Shown here piece by piece: positions 25,989 to 33,721 of a stretch of DNA of 59,057 bases. The DNA is taken from NCBI RefSeq assembly GCF_018613235.1, contig NZ_JAGGQP010000022.1, forward strand, positions 1 to 59,057, written 5' to 3'. A program made the translations under genes and the position numbers. The DNA comes from Bacillus sp. ISL-41 (lineage in GTDB: Bacteria; Bacillota; Bacilli; Bacillales; Cytobacillaceae). Each line of letters opens with the position of its first letter. Position 1 is the first letter of the stretch. The notes below the pieces were generated by a model. That model made no database searches. It worked only from the letters and a program-made list of their open reading frames with translations, and was not told where the DNA came from.

Positions 25989-27005
25989 ATGGTAAAAAGC
26001 ATAATAAAAGACCAATTAAATAGACCGCTCCGCGATTTGCGTATATCTGTTATAGACCGATGTAATTTCCGCTGTCAGTATTGTATGCCTGCCGAGATAT
26101 TTGGCCCTGATTTCGCTTTCCTTCCTAAAAGCGAGTTGTTGTCATATGAAGAAATTGAACGTGTAGCCAAGTTATTCATAGAGCTTGGGGTGGAAAAGAT
26201 CAGGCTTACAGGTGGAGAGCCTTTGATGCGCAAGGATTTGCCGATTCTCGTCAGGATGCTGAATGAGATTGAAGGATTGAAGGATATCGCTTTGACCACC
26301 AACGGCGTAATGCTGCCGAAGTATGCCGAGGAGCTGCATGCTGCTGGCCTGAAGCGGGTCAATATCAGTCTGGACAGTTTAAAAGATGAATTGTTTGGCG
26401 AAATAAATGGCCGGAATGTTGGTGTCGGACCGGTATTAAAAGGAATTGAATCAGCGAAGAAAGCTGGCCTGGGCGTTAAGATCAATATGGTAATTAAAAA
26501 GGGACTCAATGATTCTGAGATTCTTCCAATGGCAGAATTCTGCAAAAAAGAAGGCCTTGAGCTTCGCTACATTGAATACATGGATGTGGGCAGCACGAAC
26601 GGCTGGAAAATGGATGATGTCATCACCAAGAAGCAGATCCATGACCTTCTAAGCCAGCATTATGAATTAGAGCCTGTTGATCCTGAGTATTTCGGTGAAG
26701 TGGCAAAAAAATACCGTTATAAAGGTACTGATATTCATGTCGGCTTTATTTCATCGGTATCAGAGTCATTCTGTTCAAGCTGCACAAGATCACGATTGTC
26801 AGCGAACGGCCAGATATTCACATGCCTGTTCAATGGCAATGGGCACGATATCCGCGACTTCATGCGCGCTGGTGCTACAGATGATGAACTCCGCTCCCGA
26901 ATTACGGACGTTTGGAATCATAGAACAGATCGCTATTCGGATGAACGAACGGCTGAAACAGTGGCGAACAGAAAGAAAATCGAAATGTCCTATATTGGCG
27001 GCTAA
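25989..27005 (+). CDS. moaA: GTP 3',8-cyclase MoaA
   Basis: The 338-aa radical SAM enzyme catalyses the first step of molybdenum cofactor synthesis, converting GTP to 3',8-cyclo-GTP. The N-terminal cluster is C25-x3-C29-x2-C32 (R-C-N-F-R-C-Q-Y-C). The C-terminal cluster set is seen in S-C-T-R-S-R-L-S and I-F-T-C. The essential C-terminal Gly-Gly is present (S-Y-I-G-G). Length is normal. ATG at 25989 is preferred because GGAG lies 10 nt upstream. The frame extends to TTG 25974. It is monocistronic, with an Fnr box before it and a terminator after it. The product supplies Moco to an anaerobic molybdoenzyme such as nitrate reductase. Confidence 0.95.
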   Translation: MVKSIIKDQLNRPLRDLRISVIDRCNFRCQYCMPAEIFGPDFAFLPKSELLSYEEIERVAKLFIELGVEKIRLTGGEPLMRKDLPILVRMLNEIEGLKDIALTTNGVMLPKYAEELHAAGLKRVNISLDSLKDELFGEINGRNVGVGPVLKGIESAKKAGLGVKINMVIKKGLNDSEILPMAEFCKKEGLELRYIEYMDVGSTNGWKMDDVITKKQIHDLLSQHYELEPVDPEYFGEVAKKYRYKGTDIHVGFISSVSESFCSSCTRSRLSANGQIFTCLFNGNGHDIRDFMRAGATDDELRSRITDVWNHRTDRYSDERTAETVANRKKIEMSYIGG

Positions 27006-27029
27006 GACTCCTTCGGGGGTCTTTTTTTT
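27004..27029 (+). terminator. Terminator after moaA
   Basis: AAGACTCC, short loop, GGGGGTCTT, then a run of eight T. Confidence 0.85.
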
Positions 27030-27183
27030 GTTTCGTACAGAGGAGGCAGCTTTTCGCAAACTCTTAATCACTCGAAATACTGTGGCTTTTGAGGCTTATG
27101 GGAAATTTGGGCATACTAATGTTTCCGGACAAATGGTTTATGGGTATACATGAATCTACTATAAATTTGTTGGAGAATGCTGA

Positions 27184-28695
27184 ATGATAAAAAGAAGACT
27201 AGAATTTTTATTTGTATTTATTTTAATGGCATGTGTCTATATTGTTTTTTTCACCGACTATAGCCAGACTTTCAAGATATCAGCCATACTGATCTATGCG
27301 GTGATCATATTTATCAGCATGTATTCCTTGATGCTTGAGAACCGTTCGGCTCAGCACACGCTGATGTGGATGTATGTCATGCTGCTTTTTCCCGTGGGAG
27401 GGTATTTCTTCTATTTATTTTCGGGTCAGTTGTATTTAAAGGGTTATTTATATAAAAGCAAGCGTACGAGAGACCGTGATCAGTGGGAAAAACTGATGAG
27501 GAAGGAAGAGTCGAGGGATCTTTCTTTTTTAATCGAAAATCAGCAATGCTTCGCGAAGTATGCAAAGAATGCAACATTGACACCGATAACAACTGCCTCC
27601 AGGGCAAAAATCCTTAAAAATGGAGAAGAAACTTTTGCACAACTGAAAAAGAAATTACGGGAAGCAGAAAAATTTATTCATATGGAATACTATATTTTCA
27701 GATCGGATCGCCTTGGACGCGAGATTATAGAAATCCTGATTGAAAAGGCAAAGCAGGGTGTCGAGGTTTTATTCATGTTCGATGCCGCGGGCAGCATGAA
27801 GTTCGCTGTGAGAGACCTTAAAGACATGCAGGAGGCGGGCATTAAAGCGGCACCATTCTCCCCGCTTAAATATGGGTTCTTCAATCAGAAGTTCAACTTC
27901 CGGAATCACAGGAAAATTGTCATTATCGATGGGGAAATTGGATTTGTCGGCGGTTTGAACGTAGGAGTAGAATATTTAGGAGAAGATGATAAAATCGGTT
28001 TCTGGCGTGATACGCATATGGTGCTTACCGGTGAGGCAGTGTATACCCTTCACAATGTCTTTTTGCTTGATTGGGAATATGTGAGCGGCGAGAAAGTGCT
28101 GGAAAATAATCGAGCCGTGAAATATCCTCATGATGAGGATGAACTTGATGGGGCTATCCAGGTCGTACCAAGCGGGCCGGACACACAGCAGGGAATCATG
28201 AGTGATTTTTATTATACGATGATGTCCTGTGCAACAAAATCGATTTGGATTGCCACACCTTATTTTGTTCCTGATGAAGCAATCCGCACTGCACTGAGAG
28301 TAGCCGCAGCAAAAGGAATTGAAGTAAGGATCATGGTTCCGGAAATCAATGACAGCTATCTGACGCAATATGCGAGCCGTTCCTATTATTCAGAGCTATT
28401 GCGGAACGGAGCTGAAATCTACTCATACAAAAAAGGCTTTCTGCACCAGAAGGTCATCATCGTCGACGGAAATATTGCTTCAATAGGCACAGCCAATCTA
28501 GACATGCGCAGTTTCCATTTGAACTTTGAAGTCAATGTCTTCCTGTTTGGTACCAGCTCGATCAGGGACCTTGTGGCCCATTATGAAGAGGACCTTGAAG
28601 AGTCAGAGAAGATCAGTCCTGTCCAATATCATAAGCGCGGACTTTGGGAACGGACGAAAGAATCCTTCGCGCGGCTGTTCTCCGGGGCATTATAA
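27184..28695 (+). CDS. cls: Cardiolipin synthase (phospholipase D family)
   Basis: The 503-aa membrane enzyme condenses two phosphatidylglycerol molecules into cardiolipin. Two N-terminal transmembrane helices (about 8-28 and 34-55) precede two PLD/HKD motifs: His242-x-Lys in N-H-R-K-I-V-I-I-D and His421-x-Lys in H-Q-K-V-I-I-V-D, each followed by G-x-x-N/D. Length is typical of bacterial ClsA. GGAGAA precedes the ATG. Unlike its neighbours it has no clear Fnr box; the upstream 155 bp shows only an AT-rich stretch. Its placement within the anaerobic island may reflect membrane remodelling, which is speculation. Confidence 0.93.
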   Translation: MIKRRLEFLFVFILMACVYIVFFTDYSQTFKISAILIYAVIIFISMYSLMLENRSAQHTLMWMYVMLLFPVGGYFFYLFSGQLYLKGYLYKSKRTRDRDQWEKLMRKEESRDLSFLIENQQCFAKYAKNATLTPITTASRAKILKNGEETFAQLKKKLREAEKFIHMEYYIFRSDRLGREIIEILIEKAKQGVEVLFMFDAAGSMKFAVRDLKDMQEAGIKAAPFSPLKYGFFNQKFNFRNHRKIVIIDGEIGFVGGLNVGVEYLGEDDKIGFWRDTHMVLTGEAVYTLHNVFLLDWEYVSGEKVLENNRAVKYPHDEDELDGAIQVVPSGPDTQQGIMSDFYYTMMSCATKSIWIATPYFVPDEAIRTALRVAAAKGIEVRIMVPEINDSYLTQYASRSYYSELLRNGAEIYSYKKGFLHQKVIIVDGNIASIGTANLDMRSFHLNFEVNVFLFGTSSIRDLVAHYEEDLEESEKISPVQYHKRGLWERTKESFARLFSGAL

Positions 28696-28710
28696 GGTGA
28701 GATTTAATAA

Positions 28711-28744
28711 ACAATGCCCCATCATTAAATGATTGGGGCATTGT
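28711..28744. terminator. Bidirectional terminator between cls and ric
   Basis: ACAATGCCCCA (28711-28721) and TGGGGCATTGT (28734-28744) form an 11-bp stem with an additional inner TCATT/ATGA pairing. Confidence 0.85.
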
Positions 28745-28749
28745 TCCGG

Positions 28750-29448
28750 TTAGGCAATATACCTTGGGAAAAGAATGTTGTTTTCTAGATGAACATGCAT
28801 GAAGGTATGTGATTCCAATGCTTCAAGACGCTTGTAAACTAAACGGTATGTCCCGCACGCATCGATAGGCGGATTGAAGTCAGCAGTAATTTCACGCAGT
28901 TGTTTTAGAATCGAGCCAGCATGATCGTGTTCCTTTTCCAGTTCCGTGATTTCCGCGATCATTTCAGAACGCTTTTCATCATTGGCAGTATCAAGCTGCA
29001 GCAGCAGCGGGAAGACTGTTGCTTCTTCTTTTGCCGTATGCTCGAGGAGCTCCTTTTTCAACTCATAGAAAAGCTCATAGACTTTCAACAGTTCTTCGTG
29101 GCGGTCACCGTGGACTTTTGCCACTTTAGTTACGTACGGGCTGAGCAGTTTTAACTCTTCTTCAAGCTCGCGGTGATACTTGTTCTTGATATGGTCGATC
29201 AATTCCGCTGAGTCCGTTTCTGTCCAAACCTCCATGCTTTCTGCAGCACCGTTATGTTTACGATATAGCTCTTCGAGTGCAGCCATGATTGCCGGCACGT
29301 CCAGGTTCTGTTCAGCAGCCGCTTCACCTAAAGGGCGGTTGCCTCCACAGCAGAAATCCAGTCTATTCTGCTTGAATAAGTCACTTGATTGAGGGAATAT
29401 ATTGACAATGTCTTTAACTAAAGAATTTTGATCAAAAGGCATTTTCAT
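28750..29448 (-). CDS. ric: Iron-sulfur cluster repair di-iron protein Ric/ScdA
   Basis: The 232-aa protein repairs iron-sulfur centres damaged by NO or oxidants. The N-terminal ScdA_N/DUF542 domain has the D-F-C-C-G-G-N motif (Cys33-Cys34). A hemerythrin-like four-helix domain (about 85-230) carries conserved His/Glu such as H-x-x-E-E-A-T-V-F-P and H-V-H-L-E-N-N-I-L-F-P. The ATG at 29448 follows GGAGG. It is divergent from moeA, and an Fnr-type box at -41.5 predicts anaerobic induction, fitting NO arising during nitrate respiration. Confidence 0.93.
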   Translation of the reverse strand: MKMPFDQNSLVKDIVNIFPQSSDLFKQNRLDFCCGGNRPLGEAAAEQNLDVPAIMAALEELYRKHNGAAESMEVWTETDSAELIDHIKNKYHRELEEELKLLSPYVTKVAKVHGDRHEELLKVYELFYELKKELLEHTAKEEATVFPLLLQLDTANDEKRSEMIAEITELEKEHDHAGSILKQLREITADFNPPIDACGTYRLVYKRLEALESHTFMHVHLENNILFPRYIA

Positions 29449-29491
29449 GTGAGAAACCTCCAGTAAAATATTTAATACTGTTTACATACTC

Positions 29492-29534
29492 ATCATAAAG
29501 GAAATGGTTTTACTACTCGGTGATGTGCATCACA
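29492..29534 (-). promoter_or_regulatory. Fnr-type class II promoter of ric
   Basis: On the minus strand TGTGA-tgcaca-TCACC (29534-29519) is centred 29.5 bp before TATGAT (29497-29492). Confidence 0.8.
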
Positions 29535-29581
29535 CTTCACAAAAAATCTACATATTTTCAGGGGATTATATGAGAAAATAC

Positions 29582-29624
29582 TGTGAGGTTTGTTATGTTT
29601 TCATTTTTACATTACTCTTATAAT
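29582..29624 (+). promoter_or_regulatory. Fnr-type class II promoter of moeA-mobB (degenerate box)
   Basis: TGTGA-ggtttg-TTATG (29582-29597) is centred 29.5 bp before a perfect TATAAT (29619-29624). Only the left half-site is strong; the stronger -10 may compensate. Confidence 0.6.
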
Positions 29625-29670
29625 GAAAAGAGTATATTTATAAGTTAAGCCTGCAATAGGAGCTGATTAT

Positions 29671-30936
29671 ATGTTAGAGAAAAGAAACCCCATTCCAATT
29701 GGAGAGGCAGTCAAGAGAGTGATGGAGCTGAAGAAAAACGGCTCCACTGAGTTTGTTTCGATTAATGAAAGCTATGGACGCTATCTTTCGGAGGACTTGA
29801 AAGCAACCAGTGATGTGCCGCATTTTGACAGAGCGCCATACGATGGTTATGCAATCCGTTCTGTCGATACACAAGAAGCCTCTCAAAATCACGCTGTTGA
29901 ATTTGAGGTGGTGGACCATATCGGAGCAGGTATGCTTACGGATAAAGAACTTGGACCGTGCCAGGCGGTAAGGATCATGACAGGCGCCCAGATGCCTGTT
30001 GGAGCTGACGCTGTTGTTATGTTTGAATTGGCTAAAGAACACGAGCGTGATGGAAAAAAATACATGGAAACAAAGCGCAAACACAATAAAGGAGACAATG
30101 TTTCCTACCGCGGTGAGGATGCAAAGGAAGGCGAGGTCCTCGTAAAAAAAGGGACCTTCATCAATCCTGGAATCCAGGCGATGCTGGCAACTTTCGGTTA
30201 TGCAAAAGTACCAGTTGCAAAGAAACCGGTGATCGGGCTGTATGCAACAGGGACTGAATTGCTTGATGTCGATGAACCGCTCGAGCCGGGAAAAATTCGC
30301 AATAGCAACTCTTATATGATATCCGCGCAAATCCTTCGTGCCGGTGCGGAAGTGAAATACTTTGGCCAACTGCCTGATGATTTTGATACATGCTTCGATG
30401 CAGTGAGCAAAGCGATTGAACAAGTGGATTTATTCATTACGACCGGCGGGGTTTCCGTCGGGGATTACGACTATCTGCCGGAGATTTATGCAAAGCTTGG
30501 AGCAGAGGTGTTGTTCAATAAGGTAGCGATGAGGCCAGGAAGCGTCACTACTGTAGCCCAGCTTGATGGTAAGTTATTGTTCGGCTTGTCAGGAAACCCT
30601 TCAGCTTGCTATGTAGGCTTTGAATTGTTCGCCCGTCCAATCATCAGGACAATGCTATTCACTGATCAGCCTCACTTGAGGAAGGAGAAAGCGATTCTTG
30701 ATGCCAATTTCCCTAAAGCAAATCCCTTTACCAGATTTGTAAGAAGTGCCCTGACAATCGAGAATGGAAAACTGGTAGTGACACCAAGCGGCCTGGATAA
30801 ATCAAACATCATTATGAGCCTCGCCGGGGCTAACTCCCTCATGATTTTGCCTGGCGGCACGAGAGGTTTTGAACAGGGAACAGAGGTAGAGGTGCTGGTG
30901 CTCGAAGACCATGTGGGCAGCGAATGGCCTTGGTAA
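29671..30936 (+). CDS. moeA: Molybdopterin molybdenumtransferase MoeA
   Basis: The 421-aa enzyme inserts molybdate into adenylated molybdopterin. The four MoeA domains are recognisable: N-terminal P-I-G-E-A-V (about 6-11), the H-F-D-R-A-P-Y-D-G-Y-A motif (about 51-61), the MoCF-biosynthesis domain with T-T-G-G-V-S-V-G-D-Y-D (about 258-268) and G-N-P-S-A near 310, and the C-terminal beta domain. Length is typical. AGGAGCTG precedes the ATG. It overlaps mobB by 13 nt, so they form an operon, behind an Fnr-type promoter. Confidence 0.95.
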   Translation: MLEKRNPIPIGEAVKRVMELKKNGSTEFVSINESYGRYLSEDLKATSDVPHFDRAPYDGYAIRSVDTQEASQNHAVEFEVVDHIGAGMLTDKELGPCQAVRIMTGAQMPVGADAVVMFELAKEHERDGKKYMETKRKHNKGDNVSYRGEDAKEGEVLVKKGTFINPGIQAMLATFGYAKVPVAKKPVIGLYATGTELLDVDEPLEPGKIRNSNSYMISAQILRAGAEVKYFGQLPDDFDTCFDAVSKAIEQVDLFITTGGVSVGDYDYLPEIYAKLGAEVLFNKVAMRPGSVTTVAQLDGKLLFGLSGNPSACYVGFELFARPIIRTMLFTDQPHLRKEKAILDANFPKANPFTRFVRSALTIENGKLVVTPSGLDKSNIIMSLAGANSLMILPGGTRGFEQGTEVEVLVLEDHVGSEWPW

Positions 30937-31439
30937 AACCGGTGCTGTTCCAAATTGCAGGGTACCAAAACAGCGGCAAAACCACGCTTATCCTGACGTT
31001 GATTAAACAGCTGACTTCAGCTGGCCTTAAGGTAGCGACAGTGAAACATCATGGGCATGGCGGCAAGCCGGAAGTTGTTGAGGCTAAGGATTCAGGTAAG
31101 CATATTAAGGCTGGAGCATCTATCTCACTTGTAGAAGGAGGAGGCAGGATGATTATCCAGGCTGAAAACGGTCCATGGTCCCTTGCTGAAGAGATAGACA
31201 TGCTTTCATTCTTCAAGCCAGATGTAATATTGATAGAAGGCTATAAGAATGAGCCTTTTCCCAAGGCGGTCATCCTGCGTGATGAAAAAGATCTGGAGCT
31301 GGTGGAAAAGCTTCAGAATATCCAGGTCATCTTATGCAGAGATACGGGGCTGCAAGACGTATTAAAGGATAGAGCTTTCCCTGTTCTTAATATGGATGAT
31401 GGAGTTAACTGGATTTTAGAGGAAATCACCAAAAAATAG
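30924..31439 (+). CDS. mobB: Molybdopterin-guanine dinucleotide biosynthesis protein MobB
   Basis: The 171-aa P-loop GTPase assists MobA in forming the guanine-dinucleotide form of Moco used by nitrate reductase and formate dehydrogenase. Walker A is G-Y-Q-N-S-G-K-T (13-20), the K-H-H-G-H-G motif near 43-48 is family-typical, and the Walker B-like I-L-I-E-G-Y is near 109. The start codon lies inside moeA. A hairpin GGAAATCACC/GGTGATTTCC spans its stop codon. Confidence 0.93.
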   Translation: MALVKPVLFQIAGYQNSGKTTLILTLIKQLTSAGLKVATVKHHGHGGKPEVVEAKDSGKHIKAGASISLVEGGGRMIIQAENGPWSLAEEIDMLSFFKPDVILIEGYKNEPFPKAVILRDEKDLELVEKLQNIQVILCRDTGLQDVLKDRAFPVLNMDDGVNWILEEITKK

Positions 31440-31498
31440 GTGATTTCCTCTAGGTCGTTCAAGGTTCAGCAAGAAAAGTTCTTATTTTAGACATATAC

Positions 31499-31541
31499 GG
31501 CGACTTTTGTCACTGTCACTTTATACCTACCCGGTTAGAAT
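31499..31541 (+). promoter_or_regulatory. Possible Fnr-type promoter of the NarI-like gene
   Basis: GGCGA-cttttg-TCACT (31499-31514) is centred 29.5 bp before TAGAAT (31536-31541). The right half is good and the left half matches TGTGA at 3 of 5 positions; the shared geometry is the main support. Confidence 0.45.
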
Positions 31542-31584
31542 GTTAATGGGGTTCAGGTTGTGACATATGTGTGAGGTGAGAGCG

Positions 31585-32013
31585 ATGGAAATGCTGCAAA
31601 TCTTTTTGTGGATTGTATATCCATATTCAGTTGTGGCAATTGTGGCGATGGGACTAGTCTGGCAGTACGATGCATCGAGAGAGGAAGGAACACGTTCGAA
31701 AGCAGGAAGGCTTCTGCTGGGCGTCGTCAAAACACTTATGGCTGCCAGTACGGCGACAGGTATTGCGATCGTGCTGTCAAGCAGCATAGCCTACGAACCA
31801 GTATTGCTGTTTAGATGGCTCATCAGCCTTGCCCAACTGCAGCCGGACATGAGCCTGGTCATGGATATTTCCATTCTCTCGAAGGTCCATTTTATTATTG
31901 TATTCCTTTTCCTATTGAGTCTGGCATTCACGAAGGAAATTTATTATTTATTTAAGCCGCACTTATATTTAAAGAAAATCTTTTTAAAATTGCATTTCGA
32001 AAGAAGAGGCTGA
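31585..32013 (+). CDS. Small NarI-like membrane protein lacking most heme ligands
   Basis: The 142-aa protein has three predicted transmembrane helices (about 4-26, 46-68, 99-117). Its ends look like a nitrate reductase gamma subunit (NarI): the start resembles NarI helix 1 (L-W-I-V-Y-P-Y-S...Q-Y-D), and the segment F-R-W-L-I-S-L...Q-P-D-M-S-L-V with a following K-V-H-F-I-I-V resembles the last NarI helices. NarI is about 225 aa; the middle, with two heme His, is missing. Only His102 of the four b-heme ligands seems retained; the helix-4 His is replaced by Tyr near 120. GAGGTGAG supports ATG 31585. I cannot assign a function; a degenerate or repurposed NarI-like subunit is likeliest. Confidence 0.6.
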   Translation: MEMLQIFLWIVYPYSVVAIVAMGLVWQYDASREEGTRSKAGRLLLGVVKTLMAASTATGIAIVLSSSIAYEPVLLFRWLISLAQLQPDMSLVMDISILSKVHFIIVFLFLLSLAFTKEIYYLFKPHLYLKKIFLKLHFERRG

Positions 32014-32093
32014 ATTTAGGGTTTTGTTATTGTGTAACGAAATTAAATGAAGCCCTGTGAATAATTCTACTTGTTTAAGTAATTAGCGACATA

Positions 32094-32125
32094 AAAAAAC
32101 GCTTAGGGGCTCCTAAGCGTTTTTC
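32094..32125. terminator. Bidirectional terminator between the NarI-like and MEDS genes
   Basis: ACGCTTAGG (32099-32107), 4-nt loop, CCTAAGCGT (32112-32120), with A-run before and T-run after. Confidence 0.9.
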
Positions 32126-32699
32126 CGTATTTTTTACTACTTGCTAATTGGTATTTATCGGAGACGGTGAAATTGTCGTCTTTTAGAACATAAGGGTGTG
32201 TTTCCATCAAAATTTTTATGAGATGGTCTGGCATTTTCTCCCCTTCGTAAGCACAAATCAGTGGGAAAGAAAGTGAATTTACAGCTTCGTCTACTATTCT
32301 TTCAAAATCTTCAATTATATGCAGTGGATCTTTCATAGTGGCCCACTCAACATGTGCCCAGGATCGAAAAGAGATATCTTTTTCAACGTATGGCTGTACC
32401 ATCTTATTAAAATAATCCAGGATTGCCGGAGGGTGATAACTTCCACTGGAATAATAAAAATCGAAGCTGTTTACGCTATGAACAAATTTCATTTGGTCTT
32501 CCGTTAATCGCGAGCTGAGCTCTTTGTTAATTGAACGGAAGAGCGGTTCATTTTCAATGAAAATAACATAATCTCCCGCCTTAACACCTTCTTCTATGTA
32601 ACTAACAGCCTGTTCAATGTATTTCTCCATTGTACTATAGGAATAAAGGACATGGACGCTCCGTTGATCTTCAAACAACTTATTCATTTGTTTTTTCAA
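32103..32699 (-). CDS. Solo MEDS-domain sensory protein
   Basis: The 198-aa soluble protein consists almost entirely of a MEDS domain, a P-loop-like alpha/beta sensory fold first described in DcmR and methanogen regulators. H-V-L-Y-S-Y near residue 16, the G-D-Y-V-I-F-I-E-N stretch near 42 and the C-A-Y-E-G motif near 150 support this. No DNA-binding or kinase domain is attached. Start TTG at 32699 follows GGGGTGAT, and the first clear ATG is 5 codons inside. It is convergent with the NarI-like gene. Its partner and ligand are unknown; in Bacillus MEDS proteins are often near sigma or two-component genes. Confidence 0.75.
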   Translation of the reverse strand: MKKQMNKLFEDQRSVHVLYSYSTMEKYIEQAVSYIEEGVKAGDYVIFIENEPLFRSINKELSSRLTEDQMKFVHSVNSFDFYYSSGSYHPPAILDYFNKMVQPYVEKDISFRSWAHVEWATMKDPLHIIEDFERIVDEAVNSLSFPLICAYEGEKMPDHLIKILMETHPYVLKDDNFTVSDKYQLASSKKYGKTLRSP

Positions 32700-32881
32700 G
32701 TGATCACCCCTTCTTTCCAGTTATCCTCCATTGTACTACACTCCTGTTTAGTAAGAAAAGCCAACTCAATTGAATCTTTATCCAAGGGTTCAAGCTATAG
32801 GTTTAAAAAAATGAACTTATGCTTTTAATGAAAAATTGTTTTTGACAGTTCGGTGTCATTCGGACTATTCACAATTGAAAA

Positions 32882-32924
32882 TGTGATGTGTTTCACTTAT
32901 CCATCCTTTTAACTGCTTTATATT
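32882..32924 (+). promoter_or_regulatory. Fnr-type class II promoter of ywiC
   Basis: TGTGA-tgtgtt-TCACT (32882-32897) is centred 29.5 bp before TATATT (32919-32924). It is one of the two best boxes in the island. Confidence 0.85.
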
Positions 32925-32955
32925 TAAGGTAAGAAACATAAGGGAGTGTTCATTC

Positions 32956-33672
32956 ATGAAGTTATTTATGCCAAAACAGCATGGTGCCTGGGCGATGTTG
33001 ATCATCCCTTTCTGGCTAGGAGCAGCGGCAAGTGAAATAGTCTGGCAGCATGTCCCGTTTTTTATTGGATGGCTTTTACTATATTTAGGAACATATCCGC
33101 TTCTTTTGATGTTCAAGAAAAAGAAAATCCCTTTCTATCGTAAATGGGCGCTTATTTATATGATACCAGCGCTTGTGTTCTTAATGGTTCCATTATTCAC
33201 GACGCCAACAATCGTATCCTTTGGCCTTGCAATGATTCCGTTTTTCATGCTTAATGCATACTTCTCTGCTAAAAATAAAGACCGTGCTCTCCTTAATGAT
33301 TTAAGTGCAATCGTTGTTTTCTCTATTGCCGGACTGGCAAGCAGCTATCTCCCGAATGGGGAAATCAATGAAAATGCCATTCTTGTTTTTGCCGCATCGA
33401 TCCTGTTTTTCACAGGAAGCACATTTTACGTGAAAACCATGATCCGTGAGAAGAAAAATAGTCAATTTAAATGGATTTCCTGGACATTCCATATTTTGGT
33501 CCCTGTTCTGTGGCTCGCAGCCGGAGAAGTCATAGTCGCTGTTGCGGCAGTGCCAAGCTTGTTCAGAGCAGTAGTTTTTTATGGCAAACCGCTTTCTGTT
33601 ATGAAGGTAGGGATATACGAAATCGTCAACGCCGTCCTGTTCTTTATCATCATGCTATTTGCGATTTTATAA
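32956..33672 (+). CDS. ywiC: YwiC-like membrane protein
   Basis: The 238-aa integral membrane protein has about seven hydrophobic helices and opens M-P-K-Q-H-G-A-W-A-M-L, the signature of YwiC proteins. In B. subtilis ywiC lies beside narK-fnr; here it sits beside the second fnr and has its own Fnr box, so the link to anaerobic nitrate metabolism is conserved. Function is unknown. GGGAGTG precedes the ATG. Confidence 0.9.
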   Translation: MKLFMPKQHGAWAMLIIPFWLGAAASEIVWQHVPFFIGWLLLYLGTYPLLLMFKKKKIPFYRKWALIYMIPALVFLMVPLFTTPTIVSFGLAMIPFFMLNAYFSAKNKDRALLNDLSAIVVFSIAGLASSYLPNGEINENAILVFAASILFFTGSTFYVKTMIREKKNSQFKWISWTFHILVPVLWLAAGEVIVAVAAVPSLFRAVVFYGKPLSVMKVGIYEIVNAVLFFIIMLFAIL

Positions 33673-33686
33673 GAACAAACAATAGG

Positions 33687-33720
33687 AAAAGCCGCCAGAC
33701 TAAATTGTCTGGCGGCTTTT
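33687..33720. terminator. Bidirectional terminator between ywiC and the second fnr
   Basis: AAAAGCCGCCAGAC (33687-33700) and GTCTGGCGGCTTTT (33707-33720) form a 14-bp stem with a 6-nt loop. Confidence 0.95.
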
Positions 33721-33721
33721 C

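Noticed and set aside
26677-27153. 158-codon plus-strand frame overlapping the end of moaA
   Set aside because: It is a shadow of moaA in another frame with no ribosome site; the moaA terminator lies inside it.
27029-27183. Fnr-type promoter for cls
   Set aside because: The only TGTG-containing site (27081) has a poor partner half and no -10 at the expected offset.
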